DNA from: Paenibacillus guangzhouensis
GTDB lineage: Bacteria; Bacillota; Bacilli; Paenibacillales; Paenibacillaceae
Direction of reading: 5' to 3'
Length of the DNA stretch: 64,000 nt
NCBI RefSeq assembly: GCF_009363075.1
Contig: NZ_CP045293.1
Location: forward strand, 2,914,001-2,978,000
Shown here: positions 1-8,508 of the stretch, piece after piece
Numbering within the stretch: position 1 is the stretch's first letter
Layout of the letters: the number at the start of each line of letters is the position of its first letter
The notes under the pieces: model-generated
Database searches by the model: none
The model's input: only the letters and a program-made list of their open reading frames with translations
Told to the model about the DNA's origin: nothing
Program-made: the position numbers and the translations under genes

Positions 1-450
1 CTCTTCACTCTCGCCAGCTGCAAAGGCTGTACCACTACCCTGGGATCTGCCATTTCGCTGTTCTTGCTTCCGCTCTTCTTTCACATCTTCGGATAAGAGC
101 TGCCCCAGCTTCTCGTAAATACCCGAAAGATTATAACGTTCATATTGAATCCCGGTCTGGGGATCGACTTCTTCATCAATCGATAAATATTGATCGCGCA
201 TGAGCTTCTGTATGGCTTTGATGACTGTATCCGGTGAAGCGCCCATGCGATCCTGCAATTCTTCAATCGTCGGGAAGGCATTCTGCTCCATTTGCTGGAA
301 CCCGGTTAATTGAAGAATCAGCATCATGTCCGTATCACTGAGCTTCATGCGGCGATAATATCGAAGAAGTGCATAGGGAAAGTGAATACTGCCCACTTCC
401 ATCCCAAGCGAGATCCCCTTGGCAAATGCCCGCCATGCTTCACTGCTCAA
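1..450 (-). CDS. dnaD: DnaD-family replication initiation protein (3' part outside window)
   Basis: DnaD helps assemble the replication restart primosome (DnaB, DnaI) on DNA in Firmicutes. The visible 150 codons hold the N-terminal winged-helix DnaD domain, including a stretch with FPTIEELQDRMGASPDTVIK that reads as the recognition-helix region, followed by a linker rich in Glu, Lys and Arg. The C-terminal ssDNA-binding domain lies beyond base 1. I chose the TTG at 448-450 because a strong Shine-Dalgarno GGAGGTGAGC sits just upstream; an ATG start would lose the family N-terminus. It follows asnS directly, the same order as in Bacillus subtilis asnS-dnaD, and is likely cotranscribed with it. 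Confidence 0.9.
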   Translation of the reverse strand, partial: MSSEAWRAFAKGISLGMEVGSIHFPYALLRYYRRMKLSDTDMMLILQLTGFQQMEQNAFPTIEELQDRMGASPDTVIKAIQKLMRDQYLSIDEEVDPQTGIQYERYNLSGIYEKLGQLLSEDVKEERKQEQRNGRSQGSGTAFAAGESEE

Positions 451-492
451 GTCAGCTCACCTCCATCCCCTCATCATAGCATCGATTGAGGT

Positions 493-1788
493 TTATGGAT
501 ACAAACGATAGAGCATCCGTGGGAACGGAATTGTCTCCCGTACATGATCAAGTCCGCAAATCCATGCAACGGTACGCTCAAGTCCAAGACCGAAGCCGGA
601 ATGAGGCACCGTACCATATTTGCGTAGATCTAGGTACCATTGATACGCTTCCGTGGACAGCTCATGCTCCGTGAACCGCTCTTCGAGCAGTGCCGGGTCG
701 TCGATCCGCTGGGAACCACCAATGATCTCGCCATAACCTTCTGGCGCAATCATATCCGCACAGAGGACCACATCAGGATTGCTTGGATCTGGTTTCATAT
801 AGAATGCTTTGATCTTCGTCGGGTAATGCGTGATGAATACCGGTGTCTCGTATTTCTCCGCAATCGCTGTCTCATGCGGCGCACCGAAATCCTCACCCCA
901 AGGAATATCATGGCCAGTCTCGTTCAAGAATTTGATCGCGTCATCATACGTAATGCGCGGGAACGGTCCAACGATCTTCTCCAATTTGGAAATATCGCGG
1001 CCAATCGTCTCAAGCTCGCTGCGGCAATTATCCAATACGGATTTCACGACATAAGCGATGAAAGACTCCTGCACACGCAAGTTCTCTTCATGATCGACGA
1101 ACGCCATCTCGGGCTCGATCATCCAGAACTCGATCAAGTGACGGCGTGTCTTCGATTTCTCCGCACGGAACGTCGGTCCGAAGGAATAGACTTTACCAAG
1201 CGCCATCGCTGCAGCTTCCATATAGAGCTGACCGCTCTGTGTCAGGTATGCATCTTCGTCGAAGTACTTCGTATGGAACAAGTTCGTTGTCCCTTCACAA
1301 GATGAAGGTGTAAGAATCGGTGGATCGACGAGCGTAAATCCGTTATTATCGAAGAAATCTTGGATCGCTTTAATAATTTGCGAACGAATCACCAGAATTG
1401 CACGCTGTTTCGGCGCACGCAGCCAGAGATGGCGGTGATCCATAAGAAAATCGATGCCATGCTCTTTTGGCGTAATCGGGTAGTTCTCCGTAATGTGAAT
1501 CACTTCGATGCCCGTAACCGTCATCTCATAGCCCGATTGGCTGCGCGGCTCTTCGCGAATCTCACCTGTAACGTAGAGAGAGCTTTCTTGCGTTAAGCTT
1601 TTCGCCGCATCCCATACCTCTTCAGGCACTTCACTGCGAACGACAACGCCTTGGATATACCCCGTACCGTCGCGCAATTGCAGGAATTGAATTTTACCGC
1701 TTGAACGCTTATTGTGCACCCAGCAGCCGATTCTTACAGGCTGTCCGACGTGCTGACTTACTTGACGAATGACAGTTTGTGCAGCCAT
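493..1788 (-). CDS. asnS: Asparaginyl-tRNA synthetase
   Basis: Class IIb aminoacyl-tRNA synthetase that charges tRNA-Asn with asparagine in the cytoplasm. The 431 residues match the usual Bacillus length of about 430. An OB-fold anticodon-binding domain fills roughly residues 10-110 (start [20 protein letters not shown]). The catalytic core follows with class II motif 2 ([21 protein letters not shown]) and motif 3 near the C-terminus ([16 protein letters not shown]). The ATG at 1788 is preferred over an ATG 24 bases further upstream because the AGGGGAG ribosome site lies seven bases before it. It sits 34 bases after ackA and 42 bases before dnaD. Confidence 0.97.
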   Translation of the reverse strand: MAAQTVIRQVSQHVGQPVRIGCWVHNKRSSGKIQFLQLRDGTGYIQGVVVRSEVPEEVWDAAKSLTQESSLYVTGEIREEPRSQSGYEMTVTGIEVIHITENYPITPKEHGIDFLMDHRHLWLRAPKQRAILVIRSQIIKAIQDFFDNNGFTLVDPPILTPSSCEGTTNLFHTKYFDEDAYLTQSGQLYMEAAAMALGKVYSFGPTFRAEKSKTRRHLIEFWMIEPEMAFVDHEENLRVQESFIAYVVKSVLDNCRSELETIGRDISKLEKIVGPFPRITYDDAIKFLNETGHDIPWGEDFGAPHETAIAEKYETPVFITHYPTKIKAFYMKPDPSNPDVVLCADMIAPEGYGEIIGGSQRIDDPALLEERFTEHELSTEAYQWYLDLRKYGTVPHSGFGLGLERTVAWICGLDHVRETIPFPRMLYRLYP

Positions 1789-1822
1789 CCTAATTCTCCC
1801 CTTTAACAACAATTGATATTGC

Positions 1823-3028
1823 TTATTTCGATTCTACCACCAAGCGATGCGTATCGCGAGCGATCATTAATTCTTCGTTCGTCGGTACAACAAGCACTTT
1901 CACTCTGGAGTTCGTCGTTGAGATGAAGCGCGGCTCTTTGGAACGTACGAGATTCGCTTCTTTGTCTAGTTCAATGCCGAGGAATGTCAATTGCTCGAGC
2001 AGACGCTCACGCAGCACAGAAGCATTCTCACCGACACCTGCTGTAAATACAAGTACGTCCACACCGTTCATAGCTGCCGCATAAGCACCAATGTACTTAC
2101 GAATCCGGTATTCGTACATTTCGAAGGCGAGTGTCGAATTCGGCTCATTTTTTTGCATGCCATCGATAATTTCACGCATGTCACTGCTCACACCAGAGAT
2201 TGCAAGCAAGCCGCTGTGTTTGTTTAACATCGAGTTGACTTCATTTACCGTTAAATCTTCTTTGTTCATGACAAATGGAACCACTGCTGGATCAAGATCT
2301 CCGCTGCGTGTTCCCATCATTAATCCTTCAAGCGGCGTCATACCCATCGACGTATCAACGGAGATACCGCCTTGAACAGCTGTTAAGCTACCGCCATTTC
2401 CGATATGGCAAGTAATGATCTTCAGATCTTTAATGTCGCGTCCTAAAAATTCCGCTGCTTTGGCGCTTACGTAATCATGGGAAGTCCCATGGAATCCATA
2501 ACGACGAACTTTGTGCTTCTTATACAATACGCGCGGAATGGCATACAAATACGCTTTCTCTGGCATCGTCTGATGGAAAGCTGTATCGAATACGACCACT
2601 TGCGGTACGTTAGGCATATTCTTCTCTACCGCCACAATACCGGACATATGCGCTGGATTATGAAGCGGCGCAAGATCGAACAATCGGCGAATTTCCGACT
2701 TGGCTTCTGGTGTAACGATCGAAGACTGGCTGAAAGACTCTCCCCCGTGCACGACACGGTGTCCGACAGCATCGATCTCATCAACCGACTTGATCACGCC
2801 GACTTGCGGATCAACCAATTTGTCGATTACTTTACGAATGGCAGTCGTATGTTCCAAGATTTCGCTTACTTCGCTAATTTCTTGACCGCCTGTCGGCTCA
2901 TGGTTCAAGATCGAAGAATCCATCCCGATCCGTTCTACAAGGCCTTTCGCAAGTACAGATTCATCTGTCATGTCGTACAATTGATATTTGACTGAAGAGC
3001 TTCCCGCGTTAATAACTAAAATTTTCAT
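1823..3028 (-). CDS. ackA: Acetate kinase
   Basis: Interconverts acetyl phosphate plus ADP and acetate plus ATP, the last step of overflow acetate formation. The 401 residues match the family length. The N-terminal [13 protein letters not shown] phosphate-binding motif, the [10 protein letters not shown] motif (around residue 88), and the [11 protein letters not shown] and HIGNGGS motifs are all intact. The start ATG overlaps the stop of the upstream hbd-like gene (ATGA), so the two are translationally coupled. No phosphotransacetylase gene is adjacent. A butyrate kinase was considered, but the N-terminus and length fit AckA better. Confidence 0.95.
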   Translation of the reverse strand: MKILVINAGSSSVKYQLYDMTDESVLAKGLVERIGMDSSILNHEPTGGQEISEVSEILEHTTAIRKVIDKLVDPQVGVIKSVDEIDAVGHRVVHGGESFSQSSIVTPEAKSEIRRLFDLAPLHNPAHMSGIVAVEKNMPNVPQVVVFDTAFHQTMPEKAYLYAIPRVLYKKHKVRRYGFHGTSHDYVSAKAAEFLGRDIKDLKIITCHIGNGGSLTAVQGGISVDTSMGMTPLEGLMMGTRSGDLDPAVVPFVMNKEDLTVNEVNSMLNKHSGLLAISGVSSDMREIIDGMQKNEPNSTLAFEMYEYRIRKYIGAYAAAMNGVDVLVFTAGVGENASVLRERLLEQLTFLGIELDKEANLVRSKEPRFISTTNSRVKVLVVPTNEELMIARDTHRLVVESK

Positions 3029-3897
3029 ACTCGATCCCCATCCTTATCGTACTTGAAAAATCCTTCGCCCGACTTCACGCCCAAATGTCCTGCGCGAACC
3101 ATCTTCTTCAGCTGTACCGATGGACGGTATTTCAAATCGCCGAACTCACGGAACATACGCTCCATCGCTGCCAATACCGAATCCAGACCAAAACGATCGG
3201 CCATCTCGAGCGGACCATGTTGGAACGCATAACCAATACGCATTGCGTCATCGATATCTTCTGCTGTTGCAACACCTTCTTGCAAGACATGCAAAGCTTC
3301 ATTAATTAAGGTAAGGATAATACGCGATGTCACGAACCCTGGAGATTCGTAGACCATGATGCCTTTTTTGGATACAACTTCTTCAACGAAGTGCTTCGTC
3401 TGGACGAATGTATCATCCGACGTCTTCAGACCGCGAATGATCTCCACCAAATTTACTTTCGCTACAGGATAGATGAAGTGCATACCAATAACGCGCGACG
3501 GATATTTCGTCGAGCTTGCAAGCTCAGTAAGACTGAGTGTAGACGTGTTACTCGCCAAAATAATATGACCTGGACATACCGCATCCAGTTCCGCGAATAC
3601 TTGCTTCTTCATTTCCAAATCTTCGGAAATCGTCTCGATCACCATGTCGCATGTTCCAAGCTCTGCAAAATGCGATACTTTGTGGATGCGGGAGAGAATT
3701 AATTTCTTCTCCGACATCGTAATGCCCCACTTCTCAAGCTGTTTATCCAGACTTAATTCAATCATGCTGTATGCATAATCTAATTTCTCAGACGATTGCT
3801 CCACTAATAATACATCAAGTCCGCGAACCGCCAACATTTCAGCGATTCCTTGACCCATGGTTCCCCCGCCAATGACGCCAATTTTCTTAAATTGCAT
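3025..3897 (-). CDS. 3-hydroxybutyryl-CoA dehydrogenase family protein
   Basis: NAD(P)-dependent 3-hydroxyacyl-CoA dehydrogenase, one Rossmann domain plus a helical C-terminal domain (290 residues, family about 285). The N-terminus has the dinucleotide fold GVIGGGTMGQGIAEMLA (GxGxxG) and ASNTSTLSLTELA; the catalytic His lies in GMHFIYPVAKVNLVEI. Most family members read HFFNPVP here, so the FIYP version is an odd point. Coupled to ackA by ATGA, it may feed acetyl-CoA or butyryl-CoA metabolism, but no partner genes for butanoate or polyhydroxybutyrate formation are nearby. The exact substrate is not decided by sequence. It has its own promoter just upstream (3957-3985). Confidence 0.85.
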   Translation of the reverse strand: MQFKKIGVIGGGTMGQGIAEMLAVRGLDVLLVEQSSEKLDYAYSMIELSLDKQLEKWGITMSEKKLILSRIHKVSHFAELGTCDMVIETISEDLEMKKQVFAELDAVCPGHIILASNTSTLSLTELASSTKYPSRVIGMHFIYPVAKVNLVEIIRGLKTSDDTFVQTKHFVEEVVSKKGIMVYESPGFVTSRIILTLINEALHVLQEGVATAEDIDDAMRIGYAFQHGPLEMADRFGLDSVLAAMERMFREFGDLKYRPSVQLKKMVRAGHLGVKSGEGFFKYDKDGDRV

Positions 3898-3956
3898 GGT
3901 TCAAACCATCCTTTCCGACAACTCTATATATATCATCTCTCAGAACTCCGCCATCT

Positions 3957-3985
3957 ATTTTAACATGTCGAAAAAAATTAGACAA
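3957..3985 (-). promoter_or_regulatory. SigA-type promoter of the hbd-like/ackA/asnS/dnaD unit
   Basis: On the minus strand a TTGTCT (3980-3985) and a TAAAAT (3957-3962) are separated by exactly 17 bases, and TG precedes the -10 box in extended form. It lies between the terminator of the FtsH-like gene and the start of the hbd-like gene. The -35 box overlaps the poly-T tail of that terminator. Confidence 0.6.
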
Positions 3986-4010
3986 AAAACCAGCGCACAT
4001 TTTACGCTGG
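3984..4010 (-). terminator. Intrinsic terminator of the FtsH-like operon
   Basis: Minus-strand stem CCAGCG/CGCTGG (3990-3995 with 4005-4010) followed by TTTTTTG. The stop codon of the FtsH-like gene lies inside the 5' side of the hairpin. Confidence 0.85.
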
Positions 4011-5507
4011 TAATTGTGTATTGTCACAAAATATTCTTCTAAATTGGTCGCCAGAGACTACTTCTTCCGAAATAAGGAATTCCAAACTCGTCTCAAATAC
4101 CATTTTATGGGATAATAATTCATTTCGCGTCCGTTCGAACAATTCGTTCATAATTCTTTCGTTTTCCTTCATGCGTTCTTCTTGGGTCACAATCTGGACA
4201 TTGGTAATGCCCAAATTTGTCAATCCGGCATTCATCATCGTCTCCACAATTTGCAGCGACTGCTCAAAATCATTCGACGATCCTGTACTTCTGCCACCGT
4301 AGAAAATCTCTTCTGCTGCAGCTCCGCCTAACGCGATCATAATCTGGCTTTCGAGAAACTCTTTGGTGTGCAGATATTGATCCTTCAGCGGGTTATGACG
4401 CACATACCCAAGCGCTTGTCCACGCGGACTGACGGTAACTTGCGCGACACTGCCGGGTCTTACAATCTCAGCCATAATCGCATGACCTAATTCATGAATC
4501 GCGACACGACGACGTTCTTCATTGGTCGCTTCCCGATCCGTCTTCTCCCCGAGCATGACTTTATCAATTGCCATCGTCAAATGTCGCTGCTCGATCTGTT
4601 CGAGCTTCTCTCGCATGGCATAGATCGCTGCTTCATTCATCACACTCTCAAGCTGCGCGCCAGAGAATCCGAAGGACTGAACGGCAATGGTATCCAACTG
4701 CACCGAATTATCCATTGGTTTATTTTCCGCATGGATGTTCAGAATGTGTAATCGACCCTTCTTATCCGGCAAATCGACGCGAATGTGGCGATCAAATCGA
4801 CCCGGACGAAGCAATGCGCTATCGAGCATTTCCTTGCGATTCGTCGCGGCAATCACTAAAATTCGCGGTGTACCGTTCGAATAGATCCCGTCCATTTCGG
4901 TTAACAGCTGATTCAGCGTTTGATCATATTCCTTCTGCTGGCCGCCTTCGCGTTTCCCACCGATGACATCGATCTCATCGATGAATATGATCGCATTTTC
5001 TTTCTTCTCTTTGACTGCTTGATCTCTTGCTTTCTTGAACAAATCACGAATTCGGCCTGCGCCGACACCTACGTACATCTCAACAAATTCACTACCTGAA
5101 GCCGCAACATAAACGGCGTTGGAATAATGCGCTGCGGCTTTGGCCATGAGCGTTTTCCCGGTTCCAGGCGGCCCCGTTAGCAAGATCCCTTTGAGCGGTC
5201 TAATCCCAAACTTCTGGATTTCCTCATGTTTGATCAGAAAATCAAGCGCTTCAATCAGTTCCTGCTTCGCACGATCCTGACCACCAATCTGTTCGAACGT
5301 CAAATAACTTGGCTTCGATGACCCGCCGACTCGTCTCTGCTGGCCGCCAACGGCCAAACTGCCGCCTCGACTCTTCATCGCGAGATAAATGACACCCATG
5401 ACAAGGGCAATGCCTACAAAAGGCAGGATGTTCACCCCAATCATTCCGAGAAAAACAAATAACGCAATCACAAAGCCAAAGACGATTTCTCTCCAAGCTT
5501 TAAGCAT
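4002..5507 (-). CDS. Short FtsH-like AAA+ zinc metalloprotease lacking the extracytoplasmic domain
   Basis: Membrane-anchored ATP-dependent protease, 501 residues against about 640 for housekeeping FtsH. Two hydrophobic helices (about residues 6-24 and 27-44) are separated by only a few residues, so the usual extracytoplasmic domain between them is missing. The AAA module has Walker A GPPGTGKT (112-119), pore loop FVEMYVGVGAGR, Walker B IIFIDEID (173-180) and the SRH region ATNRKEMLDSALLRPGRFDR. The zinc site is HELGH (338-342; FtsH usually has HEAGH), with the third ligand likely Asp413 in SSNDFEQ. ATP hydrolysis and proteolysis should therefore both work. The ATG at 5507 follows GGGGGTG; an open frame extends further upstream without a good ribosome site. 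It overlaps the upstream gene by 8 bases. Target proteins are unknown. Confidence 0.88.
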   Translation of the reverse strand: MLKAWREIVFGFVIALFVFLGMIGVNILPFVGIALVMGVIYLAMKSRGGSLAVGGQQRRVGGSSKPSYLTFEQIGGQDRAKQELIEALDFLIKHEEIQKFGIRPLKGILLTGPPGTGKTLMAKAAAHYSNAVYVAASGSEFVEMYVGVGAGRIRDLFKKARDQAVKEKKENAIIFIDEIDVIGGKREGGQQKEYDQTLNQLLTEMDGIYSNGTPRILVIAATNRKEMLDSALLRPGRFDRHIRVDLPDKKGRLHILNIHAENKPMDNSVQLDTIAVQSFGFSGAQLESVMNEAAIYAMREKLEQIEQRHLTMAIDKVMLGEKTDREATNEERRRVAIHELGHAIMAEIVRPGSVAQVTVSPRGQALGYVRHNPLKDQYLHTKEFLESQIMIALGGAAAEEIFYGGRSTGSSNDFEQSLQIVETMMNAGLTNLGITNVQIVTQEERMKENERIMNELFERTRNELLSHKMVFETSLEFLISEEVVSGDQFRRIFCDNTQLPA

Positions 5508-6039
5508 TTGGCCACACCCCCACGGGCTCACCCTTCCTAGGAAGAATGATATATTTGCTCGCTTTGCCGTCGGTGATGGTAATATATACATTTCGATCAT
5601 CCATCTCTGCAGATGCATGAACTTGTGGCTGATGTAACGACTTGCTCGTCTCTTCTAACACTTGCGGGACCTCTGTATATTGTTTGTTCTCCATGGCTTG
5701 CGCAACGCCGAACAGGGCATGCGACCACCAATCATCAAGCAGAGGAGACGAAGGATTGATGACGGTAATGTTCAGTTTCTTCTCGCCAAGCACTTTATTT
5801 CCAGACTGATATATATGTTGAACGATTTCTCGCAAATTCGCGCCGGGTTGAACTTGGATGGCAAGCTGAACATCATTACGCGTAATATTCGCTTTCGCCT
5901 CGGATACGGTCGATACTTCTTTGGCTACTTTCTCTACAGGACTTTGCACGGCAACATTCTGATAGAAGAACCAACCGCCGAATAGGACGGCCATCGATCC
6001 GACCAGTGTTAGAATTAATGGTTTAACACGTATTTTCAA
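5500..6039 (-). CDS. Single-pass membrane protein coupled to the FtsH-like protease
   Basis: No family recognised with certainty. The product has 179 residues: a basic N-terminus, one membrane helix (about residues 6-26) and about 150 residues predicted outside the cytoplasm. A middle part contains LLDDWWSHALFGVAQAMENK, and the C-terminal part has alternating beta-like segments (NVYITITDGKASKYIILPRK) that recall the short beta repeats of FtsH extracytoplasmic domains. That resemblance is by eye only. The TTG at 6039 is chosen because AAGGAGGG lies seven bases upstream. The stop overlaps the start of the FtsH-like gene by 8 bases, so the two are translationally coupled and probably work together, as partner, adaptor or sensor. 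Confidence 0.7.
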   Translation of the reverse strand: MKIRVKPLILTLVGSMAVLFGGWFFYQNVAVQSPVEKVAKEVSTVSEAKANITRNDVQLAIQVQPGANLREIVQHIYQSGNKVLGEKKLNITVINPSSPLLDDWWSHALFGVAQAMENKQYTEVPQVLEETSKSLHQPQVHASAEMDDRNVYITITDGKASKYIILPRKGEPVGVWPNA

Positions 6040-6060
6040 TGTAACGCCCTCCTTCATATC

Positions 6061-6090
6061 GTATATCACAGAGTATATCACAGAGTATAC
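6061..6090 (-). repeat. Tandem 12-bp repeat carrying duplicated -10-like boxes
   Basis: Plus-strand GTATATCACAGA occurs twice back to back (6061-6072, 6073-6084) and is followed by GTATAC. On the minus strand this gives TATACT boxes 12 bases apart, 22-50 bases before the TTG start of the membrane-protein gene. No convincing -35 box was found, so promoter function is an inference. Confidence 0.5.
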
Positions 6091-6144
6091 ACGATTGAAG
6101 AATGTAATGTGTGGAAGACTTACCATCCTATCTAAAGACAAAGA

Positions 6145-6172
6145 AAGAGCCTGCCGTAATAGGCAAGCTCTT
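6145..6172 (-). terminator. Intrinsic terminator after the small COX1-like gene
   Basis: Minus-strand stem AAGAGC-TTGCC / GGCA-GGCTCTT around a short loop, followed by a T-rich tail (TTTCTTTGTCTTT). It separates the ypmB side from the membrane-protease pair. Confidence 0.75.
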
Positions 6173-6186
6173 CGCGATCGACTGCA

Positions 6187-6588
6187 TTACTTCGATTTTC
6201 TCAAGGTACGCGTCTCATTCGTATTCGCATGTTTAAAGATATTAATCAAGAGGCAAATCGCGCTTAGGATGATCAGGACGCCTCCACCACCGGTGATAGG
6301 TCCCCATGGCATATCTTCCTTCGTAAGCAATAACGTGACGAGAGACCCCATCATGATGATGATCCCAAGATTCATTAACCAGAAATGCCACTTGGCTAGT
6401 AGACTGCTCTCCGCTCTTGGGAACAATAGATAGATGATGCCGGATACCGCCATAGATAGCCAACCAATGAGATTTACATGCGCATGAACTCCTGTAAGCA
6501 CATAATCTTTCGCCATTGACATATACAGTCCTAAGCCCATTGATAAGATAAAGTACAGCACCCCAATCTTCAAAAAACGAATGCCCAT
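6187..6588 (-). CDS. Small four-helix membrane protein resembling a COX1/NorB fragment
   Basis: A 133-residue integral membrane protein with four predicted helices. The segment HAHVNLIGW in helix 2 resembles the haem-ligand helix of heme-copper oxidase and NO reductase subunit I proteins, and small Firmicute proteins of this kind are commonly annotated as cytochrome c oxidase. Only one such His motif is present and the length is far short of the about 500 residues of subunit I, so a stand-alone oxidase is unlikely. I chose the ATG at 6588; a TTG 12 bases upstream abuts the GGAAGGGG ribosome site too closely. Haem binding or a stress role is an inference. Confidence 0.6.
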   Translation of the reverse strand: MGIRFLKIGVLYFILSMGLGLYMSMAKDYVLTGVHAHVNLIGWLSMAVSGIIYLLFPRAESSLLAKWHFWLMNLGIIIMMGSLVTLLLTKEDMPWGPITGGGGVLIILSAICLLINIFKHANTNETRTLRKSK

Positions 6589-6685
6589 GGAACGTACCAA
6601 CCCCTTCCGATCAATATCACATCATCGATCAGGAAAGTATATTGGTGAGATTCCTATTTTAGAATAAGTTTTTGAGGAGGGTAGG

Positions 6686-7183
6686 TTATCGATTCGGCAG
6701 CGTATAGGTTGTCAAATATCCGGCATCGGAGAAGCGATAAAAGTCGTAGTAATAATGGACTTTCTCATCTTCCGTTTTGGAAGCCTTGTAGAACACTTGC
6801 CACACATACTGCTGTTCCCATATTCCCGGTACAATCGTAATAATGTCTGCACCAGGCGATCGACTTAATACTTTGGCCTGTATCGCTTCCTTCGTCGATC
6901 CTTGCTTCAGCGGTTCCTTATGCACGGATGTTCCCTCTTGATTCACCCATACCACGACATTCTGATCTAGTTCGTCGATGCCATTCACGATGTAATAGAC
7001 ATCTTCCCATACGGATTTCTGCACACCGTTCACTTTCTTAAGCGCCGATTGCTCTTGTGCGGCCCGTGAAGCTCGATCTTCTGCAATCCACTCACCGCTC
7101 TGTACATTCCGATAATACAAATGCAGGCCGAGCATAATCAGTACTATGACCGATAAGATAATAACGATCCATCTTCTCTGCAT
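6686..7183 (-). CDS. ypmB: YpmB-like membrane-anchored protein (DUF5590)
   Basis: A 165-residue protein with a basic start, one N-terminal membrane helix (about residues 5-25) and an extracytoplasmic domain whose middle holds a conserved VWEDVYYIVNGIDE stretch and whose end has HYYYDFYRFSDAGYLTTY. This matches B. subtilis YpmB in size and topology, a protein of unknown function located between dinG and aspB-asnS. The ATG at 7183 has AAGGGAG upstream. It begins 11 bases after the end of mtaD. The aspB gene that follows ypmB in B. subtilis is not present here. Confidence 0.75.
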   Translation of the reverse strand: MQRRWIVIILSVIVLIMLGLHLYYRNVQSGEWIAEDRASRAAQEQSALKKVNGVQKSVWEDVYYIVNGIDELDQNVVVWVNQEGTSVHKEPLKQGSTKEAIQAKVLSRSPGADIITIVPGIWEQQYVWQVFYKASKTEDEKVHYYYDFYRFSDAGYLTTYTLPNR

Positions 7184-7194
7184 CTCTAACTCCC

Positions 7195-8508
7195 TTAACG
7201 CGCCAGCAATCCATCGAAGCAAGCCTGTGCTTCACGCATAATTTTTTCTTCGTCGAGGGTTAGACATTCCCGATTCTTCACAACCTGCTTCCCATCTACC
7301 CATACATGCCAGACATCTTGCGCAGCACCCGAATAGATGACATGTGATATGAGATCTGTATGCGGTTTATAGTGAGGCTGATCGATATTGACTGCGATGA
7401 AATCGGCCTTCATTCCTTCACGTAACACACCCGTTACATGTTCTAATCCGATCGATTTCGCTCCATAGACTGTGCCAAGACGAAGAGCTTCTAATGCAGG
7501 TACGGCCGTCGGATCACCCGATACTCCTTTATGGATCAATGCAGCGAGACGCATTTCTTCGAACATATCGAGATTGTTGTTGCTCGCTGCGCCATCTGTA
7601 CCAAGCGATACGGTTACCCCTGCTTTTAACAAATCTGTTACTCTCGCGACCCCACTCGCAAGCTTTAGGTTGCTACCAGGGTTATGCGATACACTTACAT
7701 TATACCGAGCAAGGGTCTCAATTTCCTCATCATTCAAATGTACGGCATGCGCAACAAGCGTCGGACGCGTAAACACGCCAAGCTTCTCCAAATGCGCTAC
7801 AGGGCGAAGACCGTATTCGTTCACGTTCTGCTGGACTTCTGCAGCTGTCTCCGACATATGCGTGTGCATAGGCAGGTCGAGATCATGCGCAGCTTGAACG
7901 AACTTCTCAATAAAGGCTGGAGGACACGTATAAGGCGCATGCGGCGACATCATGGTCGTAATTCTGCCATCTGCTTTCCCATGCCAATCTTTCGCGAATC
8001 GAACAGCCTCTGCAAGCTTCGCCTGTTGAACATCCTCAGGACATAGACCGATCGCACCACGCATCAGAACCGCACGAATGCCGGACTCGTCCGTTACTTT
8101 TGCAACTTGATCCATATGATCATACATATCTAGGAATGTCGTCGTACCGCCCTTTAACATTTCAAGGACAGATAACGATGTGCCCCAATAGACATCCGTG
8201 GACGTGAATTTCCCTTCCATCGGCCACATTTTCTCTTGAAGCCATACTTGCAGTGCAAGATCATCCCCGTGACCGCGAAGAAGAGACATCGCTGCATGAC
8301 CATGTGTATTCATTAATCCAGGCAAGAACAAGAGCCCCTTGCCATCCATGACCTCTGCATCCTCAGGGATGACCAAATCCGCCGGAAGCTGCTCACCTAC
8401 ATAACGAATGTGATCTCCTTCGATCACCATAACCCCATGTATAACCGGTTTATCTTCGTTCATCACGGCAAAATAGCCGTTCTTAATGATCCATAGATTC
8501 TTCTTCAT
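7195..8508 (-). CDS. mtaD: 5-methylthioadenosine/S-adenosylhomocysteine deaminase
   Basis: Amidohydrolase-superfamily deaminase (437 residues) of the MtaD/TrzA type, acting on methylthioadenosine, S-adenosylhomocysteine or related nucleosides. Metal site residues are visible: HGH after PGLMNT (about residues 60-70), the His in MHTHMSET, the His of HAVHL, and the Asp of GTDGAASNN near residue 300. The ATG at 8508 lies within the end of rex, overlapping it by 26 bases, so it is probably translated from the same mRNA. In B. subtilis no such gene separates dinG and ypmB. The true substrate among MTA, SAH and 5'-deoxyadenosine cannot be told from sequence. Confidence 0.88.
   Translation of the reverse strand: MKKNLWIIKNGYFAVMNEDKPVIHGVMVIEGDHIRYVGEQLPADLVIPEDAEVMDGKGLLFLPGLMNTHGHAAMSLLRGHGDDLALQVWLQEKMWPMEGKFTSTDVYWGTSLSVLEMLKGGTTTFLDMYDHMDQVAKVTDESGIRAVLMRGAIGLCPEDVQQAKLAEAVRFAKDWHGKADGRITTMMSPHAPYTCPPAFIEKFVQAAHDLDLPMHTHMSETAAEVQQNVNEYGLRPVAHLEKLGVFTRPTLVAHAVHLNDEEIETLARYNVSVSHNPGSNLKLASGVARVTDLLKAGVTVSLGTDGAASNNNLDMFEEMRLAALIHKGVSGDPTAVPALEALRLGTVYGAKSIGLEHVTGVLREGMKADFIAVNIDQPHYKPHTDLISHVIYSGAAQDVWHVWVDGKQVVKNRECLTLDEEKIMREAQACFDGLLAR

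Noticed and set aside
640-1305. Long plus-strand open frame of 221 codons
   Set aside because: It lies entirely antisense to asnS, whose motifs and ribosome site are clear; no ribosome site or family for the plus frame.
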